64,000 bases of DNA from contig CM049418.1 in the NCBI GenBank assembly GCA_026929865.2, positions 6,595,501-6,659,500 on the forward strand. The letters run 5' to 3'. The notes beneath the pieces were generated by a model, which saw only the letters and a list, made by a program, of their open reading frames with translations, made no database searches and had not been told where the DNA came from. Positions 60,728 to 64,000 of this stretch are shown in pieces; position 1 is the stretch's first letter; every line of letters starts with the position of its first letter. This DNA is from Hyperoplus lanceolatus. Lineage: Eukaryota > Chordata > Actinopteri > Uranoscopiformes > Ammodytidae. Made by a program: the position numbers and the translations under genes.

Positions 60728-62497
60728 CCAATGAGCATAATGTTCCCTTAACTCATTAGTCCTTTGTCTTAAAGCCTACTTGAGAATATAAACAGGGCAG
60801 CATAACTCATAAAGTCATAACGTGTGATCTTACATTTTTCCGACAAAACTGTGACGCGATTAAAGACACTTTTTTGCAAGCAAATTGTTATGTCATGATT
60901 ATATCCATTAATATTTTCCTTACAAAATGCACCTTTTTTTCGACAGAAGCGTCTTGTGCACTGAGTTGTACCTGTTTTTCTTCTTCTTCAGGTGATGATC
61001 TCAACCCTCTGTGACGGCTCTCCTCACCCACATGTTCTGTAACAACAAAAAGTAGACCTGATCACACTTAACGTCACATTTTTCTAAGAGTTGATTTCCC
61101 TTTTTATGTCCGCCCCACACTGTCTCACAATTGACTTTTGATTTGCTCATTTCACATTTGCCCCTGCTGCACTATAAACAGGGACTTACAATTGGATTGT
61201 TCAGACATAATGGCTTTGTGGGGGTTGTCCGCTGGAATGGGTCCCAAAACATCACAATGAGGGGAACATAGGTAACGTATTGATCCGGATGAGAGCAGAC
61301 TCTACAGATTGCAAAAGCCTATCAAGCTCCAAGCGTAGAAGTGCACCATTCAAGGGAAGGGAGACACTTCAGGAAGCTTTTTGTGCTGAAACATTTATCG
61401 ATTTGATGTATTCATACAGGCAGTCATTGATTTTAACGAAGATTCTTAAATTGCACATTGTTGGAATTTGCTATTTTCCTCCTATTGCTCCGCAGGTTTA
61501 TCGCAAAAAACAACAACTACAGTAGATTAACTTCAGGGAACCATCTGAAGAACATGTTATCAAATCATATCACTTGTGTACCAAAAAGTTGAGGGATTTC
61601 AAAGTCACTAAAGTAGCCAAACTAGCATTACTCCTTTGTTTTGGTTTTGTTAATGTATATGTTAGAGTATGTAAGTAAATATGTGTCTGAGTGTGTGTTA
61701 TACTAAATATTTTTGAGTACACATAATCTCTTTTTAATAGTTTTTAGTTTGCAAACAGACTGCTGGTTGTGCTGATGTGTTTTGATCCATAAATGAATGA
61801 ATAATGGATTTATTTAATCACAGACTCAATACTTCATCATAACTTTAATTAACTTAAACATCACAACATTATGTGATTTTTCTCAAAACAGAATTGTCGG
61901 AAATTAGAGAACTTGGTGATAATATGAAAACTTGAACTTGAAAGGTTACATGTGTTAAAGTAATCCTGAGATTGATAGACAATAGAGCACGAAAAAGCTT
62001 GAAAGTATTTTGAGCTTCGCTGATAGCCTTCTTACAGTACAAGAAGACGAGCTAGTGCGGCGAATGGAAAATGAGCACACTTGGCCTACTGTATCCCTCT
62101 GTTAAGTGATATGAGCCCCTCCCTGCAGGCCTTTTTAAAGTCTAAAAAACTATAAGATTAGAGGATTTGACAGAGCTGAACAGACTATACCTAGATGCAA
62201 CAAATTGTTTCTTCTGCGGCTCCTCCATTTCTTCTCCTTCTTTTTTATATATATTTTTTTCTTTTAACAATCTTGTTTCTGCTGTTGGAAATAAATATAA
62301 TTTTTTGAGACCTTGAAGTGACTCAGCGTGTCTGCGAAACCCTGGGAAGCAACAGATGAAGAGGCTTGTCTTTTGATGCATCTTCTCAGATGGCCCCTTC
62401 CACCTATTTTAACAATAGACTATATTTAGGCTGCTGTAAATTGCTACACTTGTGGGCACAGATAAGCTTTGCAGTTGAGGATTGAAACATGGAGGGT

Positions 62498-63104
<607 letters not shown>

Positions 63105-63172
63105 TTTTTTGTGAAGCGACCTTGGGTACCTTGAAAGGCGCTATATAAATTCAAATTATTATTATTATTTTA
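63105..63172 (+). repeat. LINE/SINE 3' tail ending in (ATT)n
   Basis: GTGAAGCGACCTTGGGTACC, TTGAAAGGCGCTATATAAAT and TCAAATTATTATTATTATT. The 'gcgac-tttgggt...aaaggcgctatataaat' phrase followed by a short tandem repeat is the characteristic 3' end of L2/CR1-type LINEs and SINEs that borrow that tail in fishes. Family named from memory. It marks a 5'-truncated insertion on the plus strand. Confidence 0.65.
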
Positions 63173-63211
63173 TCAGGTGGCTCTTTTCCCTTGTTGTGTT
63201 TTTCTAAAGTA

Positions 63212-63675
63212 TTTTCAAAATAAAAAGAGTGATTTTTGTGCAGAGACTGTGCATTATAGAGAGTGGGATACGTTTAATCAAAGACCAAAAATACAATCTG
63301 AAATAATATATATCGCCTTATAACTTTTGATAGGTAAGTATAAACTTATCCATATTCAAGGGTTTGAGGCATGATCTGACCTATTTTCAAAATAAAACAC
63401 CTCATGGTCAGACAGAATATATGATGGGGAAATACAATTTGTAGCAGGCTGAAAATATTGACTGAAATAAAACTGACCAGACAAAGATTGTGGATTATCA
63501 AGTGTGGGACACATATTGGGGCATATAAAAGAATACAGTGTGAAATAATATGTGTTTCCCTCATAACTTTTGGTAAAGGAAAGTAGAAACTTCTCCACAT
63601 TCAACAAGGGCATTAGGCATGATATGAATTATTATTTTCAAAATAAAACACCTGATGATCAGACAGAGACTTTGC
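63212..63675 (+). repeat. Diverged tandem repeat, about 2 units plus a partial
   Basis: TTTTCAAAATAAAA recurs at about 63212, 63384 and 63635, each time followed by a GACAGA/GCAGAGAC-like phrase. Unit 1 and unit 2 share in order GAAATAATAT, CATAACTTTTG/TATAACTTTTGATAGG, ACTTATCCATATTCAAGGG against ACTTCTCCACATTCAACAAGGG, and GGCATGATCTGA against GGCATGATATGA. Periods are about 172 and 251 bp; the second unit carries about 80 extra bases. Two chance frames on the minus strand overlap it. Confidence 0.75.
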
Positions 63676-63828
63676 ATCACAGGCTCTAGCCACCCTGTGT
63701 ACCCTCGTTCTTGCATCAAGGGTCCACATCCAGCATTTTCAATTTCTCACATCCTCTCTCTCGCTCTCTCATCTCCACTGTCGCTCTATCTCTCCTGTGT
63801 GCACTTCACTGAGGCAGGAGAACTTAAA

Positions 63829-63860
63829 AACAACAACAACAACAACAACAACAGCAGCAG
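63829..63860. repeat. (CAA)n-(CAG)n microsatellite
   Basis: About eight CAA units followed by three CAG units. The overlapping frame (63655-63909) owes its asparagine-serine run to this repeat. Confidence 0.92.
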
Positions 63861-64000
63861 TGCAGTTGCCTCGCTATGGGACCAACATCAAAGTGTTTTA
63901 GGTGTCTGACAGCTCCCTAATGACTTCTCCCGGCTTCCCATATCCTCCTGCCGTCTGTCTGCCTTAGCACGTCGTATAACGGCCCAGCCCGGCACGGATC

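Larger units (their letters stand above)
58715..62497. other. Noncoding stretch, no gene supported
   Basis: About 3.8 kb. Small repeats: CA run 59915-59937, ATGAC repeat 60710-60727. Open frames at 59159-59410, 59533-59838 and 61280-61525 have no recognisable features. Confidence 0.55.

Overview
The window looks like AT-rich vertebrate DNA, most probably from a ray-finned (percomorph-type) fish. The reasons are the mix of short TTAA-flanked inverted-repeat elements, a hAT-like relic with a CAGGG-type end, a fish-style LINE/SINE tail of the 'GCGCTATATAAAT' kind, several decayed copies of a repeat common in spiny-rayed fishes, and long CA, GA and ACGC microsatellites. Taxonomy is inferred from repeat content only. 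No complete protein-coding gene, rRNA, tRNA or recognisable microRNA was found on either strand. Nearly all open frames are chance frames in AT-rich DNA or run through repeats. The window is best read as intergenic or intronic sequence of a gene-poor region.

Layout. 1-18 kb: unique-looking AT-rich DNA with weak dispersed repeats (about 2.97, 7.62 and 9.41 kb) and one CpG-richer complex block at 4.64-4.91 kb. 18.6-24.7 kb: two members of one TTAA miniature-transposon family (18667-18788 and 23443-23770) and retroelement fragments. 24.7-32.5 kb: mostly featureless, with an AAAT microsatellite and one weakly protein-like frame on the minus strand (31842-32135). 32.56-36.53 kb: the centrepiece, a ~4 kb DNA transposon with 29-bp terminal inverted repeats. 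It keeps a short transposase-like C-terminal remnant and carries several later insertions stacked inside one another. 36.83-37.08 kb: a CpG-rich segment open on both strands, the only plausible host exon seen.

37-46.7 kb: no supported gene; a G-rich tract near 40.2 kb and a hAT-like fragment near 42.25 kb. 46.72-47.34 kb: a TTAA/CCC-ended (piggyBac-type) miniature element. 47.6-64 kb: microsatellites (52.5, 58.65, 59.9, 62.5-62.7, 63.83 kb), a hAT-like relic (55543-55712), another TTAA element (56344-56787), a LINE/SINE tail (63105-63172) and a diverged tandem repeat (63212-63675).

How it fits together: the biology visible here is transposon ecology, with autonomous-derived and miniature DNA elements inserting into each other and decaying. 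There is no operon-like or pathway-like gene set. Host function, if any, would be long-range regulatory DNA; candidates are listed, but their conservation cannot be tested from one sequence. No genuinely new biological system could be demonstrated. The nested element and its repeated 14-bp motif are the best leads.
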